The notes under the pieces were generated by a model. The model did no database searches and was not told where the DNA came from. It saw only the letters and a program-made list of their open reading frames with translations. From contig JAPDRN010000200.1 of the NCBI GenBank assembly GCA_030247855.1, forward strand, positions 1-44,957: a stretch of DNA of 44,957 nucleotides, given 5' to 3'. Below, one piece after another: positions 18,831-29,293 of the stretch. A program made the position numbers and the translations under genes. This stretch comes from Knufia peltigerae. Lineage: Eukaryota > Ascomycota > Eurotiomycetes > Chaetothyriales > Trichomeriaceae. Positions within the stretch are counted from its first letter, which is position 1. Each line of letters opens with the position of its first letter.

Positions 18831-21140
18831 TCACTGACCCCAGCTGCCTTTCCTTGCTCGTGCACCCCAGTCTTCATCTGCACCGAGGATGACGCGTGCT
18901 CTGTCATCTGCAAAGTTTGGACTCTGCCTTGCCCATTCTTTCACATATAACCTCAATGCCTCCCAACGCTTGCACTTGCCACCGACCACTTCGCTTTCAT
19001 TGCATCCGTCTCCCTCCGGCGCGCCGACGTAGCCCTTGGCATCTGCTCGATAGTCGTCTTTCCGCAGCTCCTCGAGTGAAATTCTGCTGATCTTGCTCAA
19101 CTCTTCATCGAACATATGTGCAAGACTGGGATATCCAAGACTCAAATAATTGTAGATCTGGGTAATGACTCGTGCCGGAAATTCGTCTTCGATCTGCTTC
19201 TCCAGCTGCAGCTTTTTGTCGATTGTGTTCGTGAATTCATCGCCATCCTGGCTGCGAGGTGGTGTGAGCGGTAGGAAGGACATGCCTGACAATGGGCGTC
19301 GTCGACCAGGGGTTTGAGCTCCACGACCAGGGGTGAGTGAATCTCGTCCGACCGTCAGGGTATCAAAGGGATTGAATTTCTCTGTGGCCGGGGTCTGTGG
19401 CAGGGGCGTTTGAATACCGCTGCGTAAACCATTCTGGGAAGGCTGAGACTGCCACATGCCGGCCTGACACAAACCCATCCACAAACCTCCGCCGGCATCA
19501 TTTCTGGGTTTATTATCAGACATCCACAGGTGAGGGCTGATCGCCTCCGTGGATTCATCATCACTGTCGGCGGTCCTTGGTCTCGGAGGTTGATCTGGGT
19601 CGCACCGGGTCATTTTCGGCGATATAGTGTAAGGGAAAATTAGATCGTTGCCTAACATGGGCGGAGATGCTGCAGCTCGCATTCGAGCAAGTTCCGAATC
19701 CTCATCGAGTGGTTTTGGTTTCTTGGTCTTCTGGAGCACCTTGGACTCTTTGCTGTGTCTCATCGCAAGGGCTGCAGCGCTGAAGGGACTTTGACCGGCG
19801 GTATCCACTTTCAAGCCCTTCTTTGCCTTTTCCAGCTGTTCATGATGTTTTCGCATTCCCTCCAATTCCAAAGTTAACTCTGCAGCCGATGATCGTCGAA
19901 ATGTTCGAGCATCTGTTCCCTCCTCGCCCTGAAACTTGGACACAGGTAAAGGCCCATCGTCGTCAGTAAAGGCGAAGTGGTCTACAGGTTCATGTGGTCG
20001 TTCGTTGATGTAGGCAGCCATAGCCGCTTGCTGTAGTTCTTCTTCAGTTACCGTCTCGGCTGCGAGACGGAGGACATATTCAGTATAGCTGTCCTGCTCC
20101 CTAGGTGGGTTCTCTTCTCTTCTATGCTCTGTTTCGATTGACGATGGTGAATCGCTGAGAGACGGCGTTTCGGAATCCTCCGTCGTGGACTCTATCATAG
20201 GCAGGTCAGGGACTTGGAAAGAATGTTGTCGGCTCTGACTCGACTGTTTGCGAGCAAGTGCAGCCGCAGAAAATCGAGACTCGCCGGTGCCAACGTCCTC
20301 ATCTGCCGTCTCTCCTTCGCTTATTGAGGGTGACGGCGGAGGCCGGCCTTGAATAGTATCCTTGGGAGGGTAAACTCTCCGATAGGACCCCTTGGCTGTT
20401 TCCAGAAGCTCAGGATGCCATTTTCGTGGCCCCGAAGATGTCCTGCTAGATGCTAGAGACTCCCCTGACACTGGCGCTTCCTCATCAGCGTCGTCTGAGT
20501 CACTAGTATGTCGTCTGCGCCTGGTAACTTTTGTAGTCTCAATAGGTTCGGGAGCGAACTTCCGACGGGGATGTGAACTTTGAGTCTCGTCCACTTCATC
20601 AACGTTTTTGTTTTTGTTGCTCCTGACAGATGTCTCTACAGGTTCGGGGGCAAACTTTCGCCGGGGTTTGGCGGCAGGGTCTTCTGGGTTCGTGTCTTTG
20701 TCTTTGCTACTTCTCGTGATTGTTTCTATAGGTTCTGGGGGGAACTTTCTTCTTGACGATCGTGTGGTGGTTTCGACCGGTTCCGGGGCGAAGCGTCTGG
20801 CCGGTTTAGGAGGGTCGCTGCCTGAGGCAACCGGAAGATTAGGATGATTGTAGATTTTGTCGGAATCCGAGGGAGTAGTGAAAGGGCGAGTCGGTGTATT
20901 GTCCTCAACATGCTCCACGTCCTTTTTACGAGAGCTTCTGAAAGACTCAACTGGTTGAGGAAGAGACTTGCGAGGCCTTGTTTGAGAAGACATCGGGTCA
21001 GCACTTGAGGCTCGAGATTCGTTTGGACCAGGGCTTGAAGAGGGGGGGCGAGGTGAGCCGTTGGCGGGTCTTGATCTTCGAGTGGTGGTCTCGAGAGGCT
21101 CTGGCTTGAACCGCCGAGGCGGAGGCGGGGAAGAGGACAT
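18831..21140 (-). CDS. Disordered protein with seven PEP-x-ET repeats
   Basis: 769 aa, single exon, ATG at 21140 (MSSSPPPPRRF). The first 255 residues hold seven copies of a motif of about 15 residues, consensus [RK][FWS]xP[EQ][PL][VIL]E[TS]xxxxx[RK]. Examples are RFKPEPLETTTRRSR (10-24), KSLPQPVESFRSSR (58-71), RFAPEPVETTTRSSR (116-130), KFPPEPIETITRSSK (132-146), KFAPEPVETSVRSNK (162-176), KFAPEPIETTKVTRR (194-208) and KWHPELLETAKGSYR (240-254). Spacing is irregular, so these look like short linear motifs rather than a folded solenoid. The middle is Ser/Pro/Glu-rich and disordered. The last 130 residues look folded (FPARVITQIYNYLSLGYPSL, ELSKISRISLEELRKDD, RWEALRLYVKEWARQ), probably the conserved fungal core. 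I do not know a name or role. The motif ends in phosphorylatable Thr/Ser next to basic residues, which suggests a docking or kinase-target array. Confidence 0.85.
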   Translation of the reverse strand: MSSSPPPPRRFKPEPLETTTRRSRPANGSPRPPSSSPGPNESRASSADPMSSQTRPRKSLPQPVESFRSSRKKDVEHVEDNTPTRPFTTPSDSDKIYNHPNLPVASGSDPPKPARRFAPEPVETTTRSSRRKFPPEPIETITRSSKDKDTNPEDPAAKPRRKFAPEPVETSVRSNKNKNVDEVDETQSSHPRRKFAPEPIETTKVTRRRRHTSDSDDADEEAPVSGESLASSRTSSGPRKWHPELLETAKGSYRRVYPPKDTIQGRPPPSPSISEGETADEDVGTGESRFSAAALARKQSSQSRQHSFQVPDLPMIESTTEDSETPSLSDSPSSIETEHRREENPPREQDSYTEYVLRLAAETVTEEELQQAAMAAYINERPHEPVDHFAFTDDDGPLPVSKFQGEEGTDARTFRRSSAAELTLELEGMRKHHEQLEKAKKGLKVDTAGQSPFSAAALAMRHSKESKVLQKTKKPKPLDEDSELARMRAAASPPMLGNDLIFPYTISPKMTRCDPDQPPRPRTADSDDESTEAISPHLWMSDNKPRNDAGGGLWMGLCQAGMWQSQPSQNGLRSGIQTPLPQTPATEKFNPFDTLTVGRDSLTPGRGAQTPGRRRPLSGMSFLPLTPPRSQDGDEFTNTIDKKLQLEKQIEDEFPARVITQIYNYLSLGYPSLAHMFDEELSKISRISLEELRKDDYRADAKGYVGAPEGDGCNESEVVGGKCKRWEALRLYVKEWARQSPNFADDRARVILGADEDWGARARKGSWGQ
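19100..19300 (-). other. Conserved-looking C-terminal segment of the repeat protein
   Basis: This part encodes roughly residues 614-680, which lead into the C-terminal helical region (SLSGMSFLPLTPP type linker, then EDEFPARVITQIYNYLSLGYP). Unlike the rest of the protein it has regular hydrophobic spacing and little Ser/Pro. It is the best candidate for a folded domain to use in a homology search. Confidence 0.4.
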
Positions 21141-22566
21141 GATGATATTGGTAGACTGCGACCTTCAAGCCATATCCCTGGTCGACGCGGCAATATACCT
21201 CATTCGGAGCACGCGAGCATTGGACGTCAGGCCAGATGCCAGAGCGTATAATGCGGGGGAGAGGTGCGTTCCAAGGGAGGGCTCGGGTGTATACGGAAGA
21301 AAGTAGGTTTGTAGAGGGATGAGGAGTCGTTGATAGAGATGGTTGAGTGATTCGCAGGTTCAACGGAGGCAAGGATTTGAATGTGCGATGATCTGAGACC
21401 AGACAGGGACGTGGAGATGCATGTGTTACAGGGTCCAGTCAGACGTTTTCGGAGGATTGCGGTCAGGTAATTTAATAAGGTAGTCAAAGGGCGGAGTACC
21501 TAGATAAACTCGTATTCAGGGAGCGAGTTGCATCAGGACGACAACGATAGGAAAAGGATAACAGGATAGAGGGACAAGGGGATGGAAGATGACGAGACAA
21601 CAGGAAGCAGCAAGCAGCCGCGAGCCCGCATGCAAAAAAGCAAAGTTGCCCGTCGAATTCACGATCAAATGCCAATCGACAGCATTAGGTGACTTTAGGG
21701 CTTTCGATGACGCCGCTGGCAGCCAATGCACGGCGCATCGTTGTGTCTAAGCGGTTCAGTCAGGAGCCTAGCGCAGCCTAATCACCACATAAGGAATCCA
21801 GTGGACAAGTCTCCGTACTGACCGCTTGATCCCCGAGTGCTGGGAGCTCCAGCAGCCCAGAAACCTGACGATCCAGTGGCCCCGGGGGACGCGTTGAGCC
21901 CACTTCGCTACACGGTCTCGATCTCAATCTTTCCCAGTCGTCCGACTCCGTACCTGTGCCTGCTCAAGCTACTCGGTAGATTAATCTCCATTGTCAGTCC
22001 ACTTTCTGATGACTCGCTGAAGATAGGGAATGTCAAGTCTGATCAATTGAAAAACGCCCAAAACACTACGAAAGTACAAGATCTCAGACGGATGAGAGAA
22101 CCGAATGAAGGCAATATCCAACACTCGGCTGTAACCCATGTTATAATACGGACCTGCCATCCCATCCCACATTGCCCAACAAAGAAAACGCCATTTAACC
22201 CTTGCTATCATTCTGACTCAGATGTCTCGGGCTGAATAACCCGACTTGCTCATGACGGGCCTCACCATAATTGATCTGGCTGGTGTCACGGCCAGATAGA
22301 CACGCTTTCCCCAGGTTTTTCTCCTGTTGGTCGATCTTCTACTCACCCGCATACAGCCGTTCAAGGCGGGAGGAATGAAGTATCTCTCCGATTTCACCCG
22401 ACCTAGCAAGGGTGTAAATTCGACCATGCCCTATCAAGAGTACCTCACGGTCGAGCGCCTGCTTTGTTTCACTTGCAAATAAACCCCGAGAAGCGGTACC
22501 AAGTCCAGACAGCCAACAGAGTGATGTACTCGAGGTGTCAAGCTGCCCAAGCATGCTCGCTTTAAC
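21141..22566. other. Gap between repeat protein and AMP deaminase
   Basis: It carries the promoter of the repeat protein and the 3' UTR of the AMP deaminase gene. The longest frame (plus, 21837-22235) has no signature. Nothing else was recognised. Confidence 0.45.
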
Positions 22567-25500
22567 TTATTCCGAATCCTCCATCCTTGCCATTTCTCGG
22601 TCCTCTCGGAGAGTCATCTTCGCCAACCCTGGTTCTAGTTGCAGACTTGAGCTCATGTCAGGCGCTGCCATGTCCGAGTTGCTCGAGCTAACCCGCAAGC
22701 TTCGTCTCCTTTGTTGATGCACGAGCCCGGGGAAGGCGCGAGGCTCTTGGCCAGAGATGTGGCTGTCGGGGTTCGATGGTATGGGGTGCAAAATAGTCGT
22801 GCTCGACATTGTCCGGGGCCTCGTGGGTGAATTATTACCCATGCCCCTGTCCATGGTGGCATTAGACTTCGTTTGCGGTAGCCTAGCCTGTTGCGCCGGT
22901 GGGATTGAATCGGCAACAGAAGTGGCGTAGAATTGTCGGGGAGACTCCAGGTTCTTGTACATCTCATCGAGAGGAGTCGAAGGGTCAGATGGATCGGGCA
23001 AATTTGGCGTGCATCGGTCGTAGTGGCTATAGTCTCGTGTGTACCTCGCAATGAATGCGTGCTCTGCTTTCAAGGTCTCGTGCCGAAAAGCCTCTCGAAC
23101 GTCAGGCACATTGCATTTAGCCACATCGTTCCCAAGCACTCCTGGGAGATAACAATATTTGCCTAGCCAACGTTGCTTCAGGCTCAACTCGAACCCGCAC
23201 TGGTCGACAGAATGCTTTGCCAACTCGCACATGTCCACGGCGCTCAATTTGTAGATTTGTGCCGCCACCGAATACTCCTCGATAAGCGGCTCTTTGGTGA
23301 AGGCAAACTGCAACGGGTCATCGGTCGACAACGACACATTCAAACCCTTCTTGAAATAGCCGATGAATGGGTTGCGGTCGTAAGTCAGGAAGAGTGCGTT
23401 GTTACTCAAAGGTGACATGGCAATTCCAATTTGTTCTAGGTAGAAGAGATATTGCAATAACGGCACCTTTCGGAGGACAATGCCGTGACTGATACTGTGA
23501 CAGCAGAGGAACGCTGCGGCCAAGTGATCGGTGTCTCCAGCTTCACCACAGTGCGGTCGAAGGTGAAAAGTGTTGAAGCCTCTCCTCTTTCTCCATGCGT
23601 TCAGCGATGTCACGTTTGCGAACAGGTAATAGATCCAATACCCATATGGTGGATTTTGCTTGGTATTCCATTCCTTGGGTGCGGGAAACTTCCGGTAGAG
23701 CCGTCTTTCCACTTTACTTTCGTCGTCAACACTATCAAATCCAATCACCCTTTGCAAGAAGACATGCAGCTTGGGATGGCTGGAAGGATCCTGTGTGACT
23801 TCGAATAATGGTTGAAATATGTTTCTAAGAAGCGTCTCGAAATTATCCACTGTCTTCAGCGACTTGTACAATGCATACAGTCGGGGAATCTGAATCAGCC
23901 ATCGCACGTTGTGGGAGAAGAGTTTATTGTCGACGACCCAGGCTGCAAGGGTGTCCCATTCATCAAGACTGCGGCCGTAGATACTGATTCGCCATTCGAC
24001 CTGCATAAAGATTAGCTTGGATAAAACGATGTGCCTTCCGAAACACCCACCATCTGATATTTGCTTGACTCAAGGTCAGAAATCACCTCTCGTGTTATTT
24101 CAGCAAGATACCGGCCTTTGATGAAGTTATCAGTCTTCAAAAAGATATCTCGAAGCCTTGATTGACCGATAGGGTTGTACTTTAAGTTGAACTTGTCAAA
24201 GCGGTGAAAGGAGTCGGTGTGAGCATGCATATCCAAAGTGTCAATACTCAAATCATACGCCGTCAAATGAATACTTTCAAACACCTCGCGAAGAGTCAAT
24301 TGCTTCCCATCACGATCAATCACCACCTCGTCTGGGCACTTCTTCATCTTGCTCTTGATGAAACGCAGCAGATGCTTTTGGTTCATGCAGGCCGAGTGGT
24401 GCACGTGAGTGTCCACCTTTCGCACGTTGTAGAAATCACGATGCGGCACTTTCTTCGTGTCTGCCACCTCCTGATACTCATTCAGTAGAGTATACAAATT
24501 ATACCTACCCTCCAGGTATTGTAGTCGACGGTATGCGAAACTTTTCGCAGGCCCATCCGAAGCAATATCGAGGATCGTGTCCAATGCCATATAGTAATCT
24601 CGTAATGTTGGGACTGCGACAATTGACTTGCCGTTGTCGTACACCTGAAAGATGCTGCCTTCGTCCATTGCAAACCTCACAGCTTGTCTTTCCTTGCCCG
24701 GAATGAAGCACTCGTCAAGGTCGAAATCTTCTCCAATTGCGTGGCCAGGTTTCCGAGGGTGCTTAGAAGCAGTTGGTGAGGGCGGACCTCTTTCGGAGTC
24801 AGCTTGACTTGCACTTGCTGGCCAATTTCTCAGCTCATTTCGATCAGCATCACCGTGGGCCCTTGCATCCGCCATGTACAGGCTGCTCGAAGTGCTATTT
24901 GGAGCGATGTATTCCTGGGGAGGCTCACGAGCCTTTTGTTCATTCCAAACTGGATTCGGCGGCGGAGGATAGATGTCCCAATTTTCGTCATCCCGCGGAT
25001 TTTGCCCAGGGCACTGCAGAGATACCCTGAGATACTTCTGCCGCAGATCGAGCAATGTTTTGATTTTATCGCAGATCGACTGTACCTCACTAACAATGCT
25101 GTCCTCACTCGGCGCAAGTCCACCAGGCCCCGATCCAAGCCCTACCCCAGCCCCGGCCCCATGCATTCCTTCGTTTGCTAGTAAAGGGTCCTTAAATTCG
25201 TGCGGAAGTCCCGGATGATATCTATGGCTTCGCGCAGTTGCATCGGCAACTAACGTTGGATCTGCTTTGCTAAGTTGGGGATTGCTGATTTGGGATTGCA
25301 ACGTGGGAAATGACTCCTTGAAGTTCGTCGAGGGCGTATTACTGATGCCTGGTCCACGGTGGCCATGTATGGACTGTCTCGAACCAAGGCTGTTTATACG
25401 ATCCAATGGTGCATCACCATCAAGCGTCGTAGGCAAGGTGTAGGACTTGCCCAACAACAATGGGCTGCCCATGTCCTTCTCAGATAATGTATCCATTCGA

Positions 25501-25823
25501 TGGCGTTGATAGATGAGTTTGGCATCCACATATGTGTCACGTTTCTCAGTAGCATAATGGTAGAATGGGTGCGGGACTTGTTCGTCTTCTTGGAGATCAT
25601 CATTCTCTGACGTTTCACCTGTTTCCGGTGTGCGTGATTGCTGATGATCCTCATCTTGATGCGTAGTTAGACCAGTGCCTTCTCGGCCGGCAGTTCTTGC
25701 AGCTCGTGGCTCGTCCTGCATGTCCGACACGCGTGTTTTCCAATCATATTCGTCTGCTTCTTCGTCCGAGTCACCAGCCATACTGTGTTGTGCAGGCGGT
25801 AACGCAGACCTGCGGGCGTCCAT
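22567..25823 (-). CDS. AMD1: AMP deaminase
   Basis: Converts AMP to IMP and ammonia in purine interconversion; cytosolic. Two exons, 25823-24051 and 24000-22567, separated by a 50-bp intron, encode 1068 aa. The join SSKYQM-VEWRISIYGRS matches the family. The first 350-380 residues are Ser/Pro/Gln-rich and probably disordered, which makes the protein longer than yeast Amd1 (about 810 aa). The catalytic domain shows the metal-binding THVHHSACMNQKHLL near residue 475, FNLKYNPIGQSRLRDIFLK, RPHCGEAGD, and SLSTDDPLQF near 812 with the catalytic Asp pair. A Ser-rich C-terminal tail of about 150 residues follows. The ATG at 25823 is the first in frame; the open frame continues upstream only to a TTG. 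Its neighbours are unrelated. Confidence 0.95.
24001..24050 (-). other. AMP deaminase intron
   Basis: 50 bp with donor GTGGGT at 24050, branch GCTAATC and acceptor GCAG ending at 24001, phase 0. Confidence 0.85.
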
Positions 25824-26417
25824 GGCCAAATACTTTGTGTGGGCTGCCCGGATGCAGACAGCCCCCGGCCTTGAGAGGTATGAGCCAATAGGCGTCGGGC
25901 TGAACAAGATCAAAGAGCAGTCGATTGACAGAGGTTATCAAGATCCACAGAGTCTAATGATACTCGAGCCGTAGTATTTAGCTTCCAATTTTCTCAGAAA
26001 CAACTTTATTGTAGATCAAATGATTGTGGTGTTTGAAAATGAGATCGATTGCATATGAGATACGACGTCGAAATTTCTTGGCACAGCAAGGAGTCACTTA
26101 GTGAGAATTCCACCCATTGATTGACCACATCAAAGCAACGTGGTGAGTAACATTGCACTTCCTCTAAACACAGCACCGTTGATTGATCGGACAGCGCCGA
26201 CAATTCCAATACATTCAAAAAGTTGTGGTTGCCTATTCTGGCTATATCATTACGGCAAAGCTTGCTGCCAAAAAGTGGATTCTCGTATTGCACCCATCAA
26301 AATATACCAGTCAGTCAGAAGTGTTCCTTTCAACGCCGGCGCTATGCATTGCAGACCATCTTGCTCCTAGATAGTACAATCTCGATCAACATCGGACACA
26401 GCAGTAGATATCTCAAA
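25824..26417. other. AMD1 upstream / AN1 gene downstream region
   Basis: This gap holds the AMP deaminase promoter and the AN1 gene 3' UTR. No gene was recognised. Confidence 0.45.
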
Positions 26418-27338
26418 TTACGAGGGAGCCGCCTTAGGTCCTACACCTCTCAAAAGCACAACTGTGTTCCCGTTGATTAATGACTTTCCGACCTTCTCTG
26501 AGAATTCCAGTAATCTACCACCCTCGACATGATAGACTCTAAGCCGCTGTTCCTCCGTCTCCACACGATTATTGACATTTGCGACCTGTAGCCTCTTTGC
26601 TGCATCGTCCAATAATCGTCCAATACTCCAGTCTTGGGAGAAGAACAGATCAGCCCTGGGAAGTTTGCTTGTCGTGCTTGCTGCCTCGGCTTCAACATGT
26701 AGATATACTCTTTTCTCCGTATCTAGCTTGTCATCTCCTTTGGCGTTCTTTTTCAGTTTGTTCAAATCAGCCAATTGTGCAGCCCGACTCGACGGCTTGG
26801 GCTTAGGTAGAAGCGTCTCTTGTTGGCTTTTGCCCCATGTTTTTAACCGTCCAAACCCGAGTTTGATCTTTTCCTTGTTGCTCTGCACGGCAATATCGAC
26901 AGGTCGTGCACCCAGTGGTATGAGATTTTTGCAGTCATGATCCTCTCGCATGCGGTGCTTGAGGCAATAATTCCTGTTGCAATGCGGGCAGTGTACACCT
27001 GTGTTTTGTAAGGTATTTATGAAGGTCTTGCAACTCGGGTTGCTGCACTGTGCGGCGTTGGAATGGTTGGGTCGCCCGGCACCAGAAGTTGATGTAGCGG
27101 ACGCCCGCCCCACGCTGTTACGTCGTCTATTTTTAGCCCATTCGCCAGCGTGAGTACACTTATGTGCTGTTTCAGTACGATGATCCAGGCAGAAAGTATG
27201 GTGACAGGACTCGCAACGAAAAGGGAGGAAGTCGAGTTGATGACAGTAGGCAAACTCGCAGTGTTTGCCAATGGCTTCGACGTCTCGGTCCATGGCCGTG
27301 TATGAGGAGGATTCTGGGGCAAGTGAGGGAGTCGACAT
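26418..27338 (-). CDS. Double AN1 zinc finger and ubiquitin-like protein (Cuz1/ZFAND1 type)
   Basis: 306 aa, single exon, ATG at 27338. Two AN1 zinc fingers are visible: residues 27-61 (CEFAYCHQLDFLPFRC ... CLDHRTETAHKC) and 98-136 (C98, C103, C117, C120, C125, H128, H134, C136). A basic linker follows. The C-terminal 100 residues look like a ubiquitin-like fold (KRVYLHVEAEA ... RLRVYHVEGGRLLEF ... NTVVLLRG). This order matches yeast Cuz1 and human ZFAND1, which link Cdc48/p97 and the proteasome during arsenite and proteotoxic stress. An internal Met at residue 16 is an alternative start that would keep both fingers. It lies on the same strand as the ADH gene, with 430 bp between. Confidence 0.88.
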   Translation of the reverse strand: MSTPSLAPESSSYTAMDRDVEAIGKHCEFAYCHQLDFLPFRCESCHHTFCLDHRTETAHKCTHAGEWAKNRRRNSVGRASATSTSGAGRPNHSNAAQCSNPSCKTFINTLQNTGVHCPHCNRNYCLKHRMREDHDCKNLIPLGARPVDIAVQSNKEKIKLGFGRLKTWGKSQQETLLPKPKPSSRAAQLADLNKLKKNAKGDDKLDTEKRVYLHVEAEAASTTSKLPRADLFFSQDWSIGRLLDDAAKRLQVANVNNRVETEEQRLRVYHVEGGRLLEFSEKVGKSLINGNTVVLLRGVGPKAAPS

Positions 27339-27768
27339 GGTGGGCTAGAGATATATGAGATCTACTGGGTCAAAGAGAGAGCAACTCGCCACTGCGATGG
27401 CTGCAAAGCCGCCGTCGCCGTTGAACAGAGGCAGAAGTGTTGCATAAACAAGGCTGGAACCTTCCGGACGCTACTGATCGATGAACCCCACTCCAAGGCT
27501 GAGGCCAAGCCTTGTTGTCCCAGCCTTGTCTTGGTAAGCATGTTTGGTTGGTGGCGAAGAGGTTGTCATATCCGAACAAAGTTCCCAATGTAAAGTCCTC
27601 AGTGACAGGATCGAAAAGGCGCCTCAGCCACTCCTTGGTCCACTAATCGTGATTCTAGGAGAAATATTTTCTGATTTTCGAAAGATTTCCATTGCGCTTC
27701 GTGGGCCGGTAGCCTTAATCTTCTACAAGTATGTGCCGCATCATCGCAGGTAAACGTCCTTCGAGGGA
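27339..27768. other. Gap between AN1 gene and ADH 3' end
   Basis: It contains the AN1 gene promoter and the ADH 3' UTR. No coding signal was recognised. Confidence 0.45.
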
Positions 27769-29293
27769 TTAATCCCAGAGCAATACAGCCTTCACGGTCT
27801 TGCCGCTATGGATATCATCGATGACTTGTCCCATTTCCTTCGCCGCATACGTCTTGATCAAGTCATGGAATGGGAATCTTCCCGCCTGATTCGCTGCCAA
27901 CAACCGCGGAAGAAATTCGGGCGGAAAACAGTTTCCTTCACAGCATCCGACGTAGCTGCAACCTGAGTTGACCATTTCAAATATATTGTATGATGCTTCC
28001 GCTGAAAGCTGAAGGCCCAGTCAGTGTCTCTCATAGTGAGTTGTGGCGACCCAGAACTTACGTCTCCTACGCCCACCGATACGACTTTGCCCTTCCTCGC
28101 GGCGCTGTGAATGAGCCCCTTGAGGACCGCCGGACGACCTGTTGTGTCAAGAGCGCCATCTACGCCTCGTCCATTCGTGATATCCATAAGCACCTTCATG
28201 AGATCTGGCCGGATCTTGGAGTTTACTCCGTGAGTCGCTCCATAGGCCCGGGCCATTTCCAAGCGATCTGCGACTACGTCCACGGCGATAATCTTTTTAG
28301 GAGGTTGATCGAGCGTCTTCAAAGCCATCTGCAATATAGTCAGGAAATGACCAAGTGTCCCCACAAAACATCTGTATTGGTGACAGAGACGACGATGCAA
28401 CGAGCATTTGCACTGATCGAGACTTGATATATTGTTCAACTAGGCAGGCTCCCTCCTCAAAGATTATGGCCTTTGCAACATAGCCTGGAGTTCCTTGCGC
28501 CTTGCCATACCGGAACCTACATGCGTTGAGAAAGGGGAGGTCGCTGAGGAGTAAAATACACCAACATTGAAAGAGAGGAGCATTGGGGAAACGCGCATTG
28601 AAAGGGCATGAGACTCACTATTGCTGCTAGGCCGACTGTTCCAGCACCGACTACCACGACCGCCATCTCAGATGTTGGTTCGATAACATTCAGCATCGCT
28701 GTTGATTGTCGGTTAGTAACGCAACTCATGATACCATTCAAACATCACATCGTACCTCCTGCGCCCGTCATCACGCCGCACCCTAGCGGTGCCAATTTCT
28801 CAAAAGAAATATCCTTGTCGACCTTCACCAGCCCATTCTCCGATACAAGAATGTGCTTTGCAAAGCTGCTTTGACCAAAAAAGTGGGAGGTAATGCGTTT
28901 GCCATCTGTCGTGGAGGAGAAAGTCTTTGATCCGTCCAATCGGCCTATGCCAAAGTTGTATTGGAACCATAAATCGCAGTATGAGGTCTCCTTGCGAAGG
29001 CAATACTTGCATCGGCCACAGCTCGAGTAACAAACGATCACATGATCACCTGGCGACACTTTTGTGACCTCCGAGCCAACCCGCTCGACGATACCTGCTC
29101 CTTCATGACCTAGCACGGCAGGATATAGTTCAGGCATAGACTTCTCGTTCGCAAAATTCAGGTCCGTGTGACAAACACCAGTCGCCTTTATGCGGACTGC
29201 CACCTCGTCGGGTCTCAAATCATCCTGAAGCTGGACTTTCTGATATTTGAACGCTGCGCCAGGCTCAGAGACCACCAGAGCTTCAGTCAACAT
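27769..29293 (-). CDS. Zinc-dependent alcohol dehydrogenase, aryl-alcohol type
   Basis: Medium-chain NAD(P)-dependent alcohol dehydrogenase. Four exons, 29293-28756, 28698-28619, 28328-28062 and 28008-27769, give 374 aa. Catalytic zinc ligands are C41 (TGVCHTD) and H63 with E64 (LGHEGAG), plus a Cys in APLGCGVMTGAG. The structural zinc lobe has C92, C95, C98 and C106. The Rossmann motif VVGAGTVGLAA is followed by AVDVVADRLEMARAYGAT, typical of NAD-linked enzymes, because the Asp after the second beta strand binds the ribose. The sequence resembles benzyl or aryl-alcohol dehydrogenases. The open frame extends five codons upstream to a GTG, but the first ATG is at 29293. It is divergent from the FAD monooxygenase, which suggests joint use in oxidising an aromatic or alcohol substrate. 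Intron 2 is 290 bp, far longer than its neighbours (57 and 53 bp). Confidence 0.88.
28009..28061 (-). other. ADH intron 3
   Basis: 53 bp with donor GTAAGT, branch CACTGAC and acceptor TTCAG, phase 0, joining GVGD to LSAEASYN. Confidence 0.75.
28329..28618 (-). other. Long intron 2 of the ADH gene
   Basis: 290 bp with donor GTGAGT at 28618 and acceptor TTGCAG ending at 28329. The join AAI-MALK fits the dehydrogenase family with no missing residues, so no exon is hidden inside. Retention would add an in-frame stop within about 35 codons. Confidence 0.7.
28699..28755 (-). other. ADH intron 1
   Basis: 57 bp with donor GTACGA, branch TACTAAC and acceptor AACAG; it splits an Ala codon. Confidence 0.75.

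Noticed and set aside
27858..28439. Separate 193-aa dehydrogenase-like protein
   Set aside because: It is ADH exon 3 read into introns 2 and 3. The spliced ADH model explains it.
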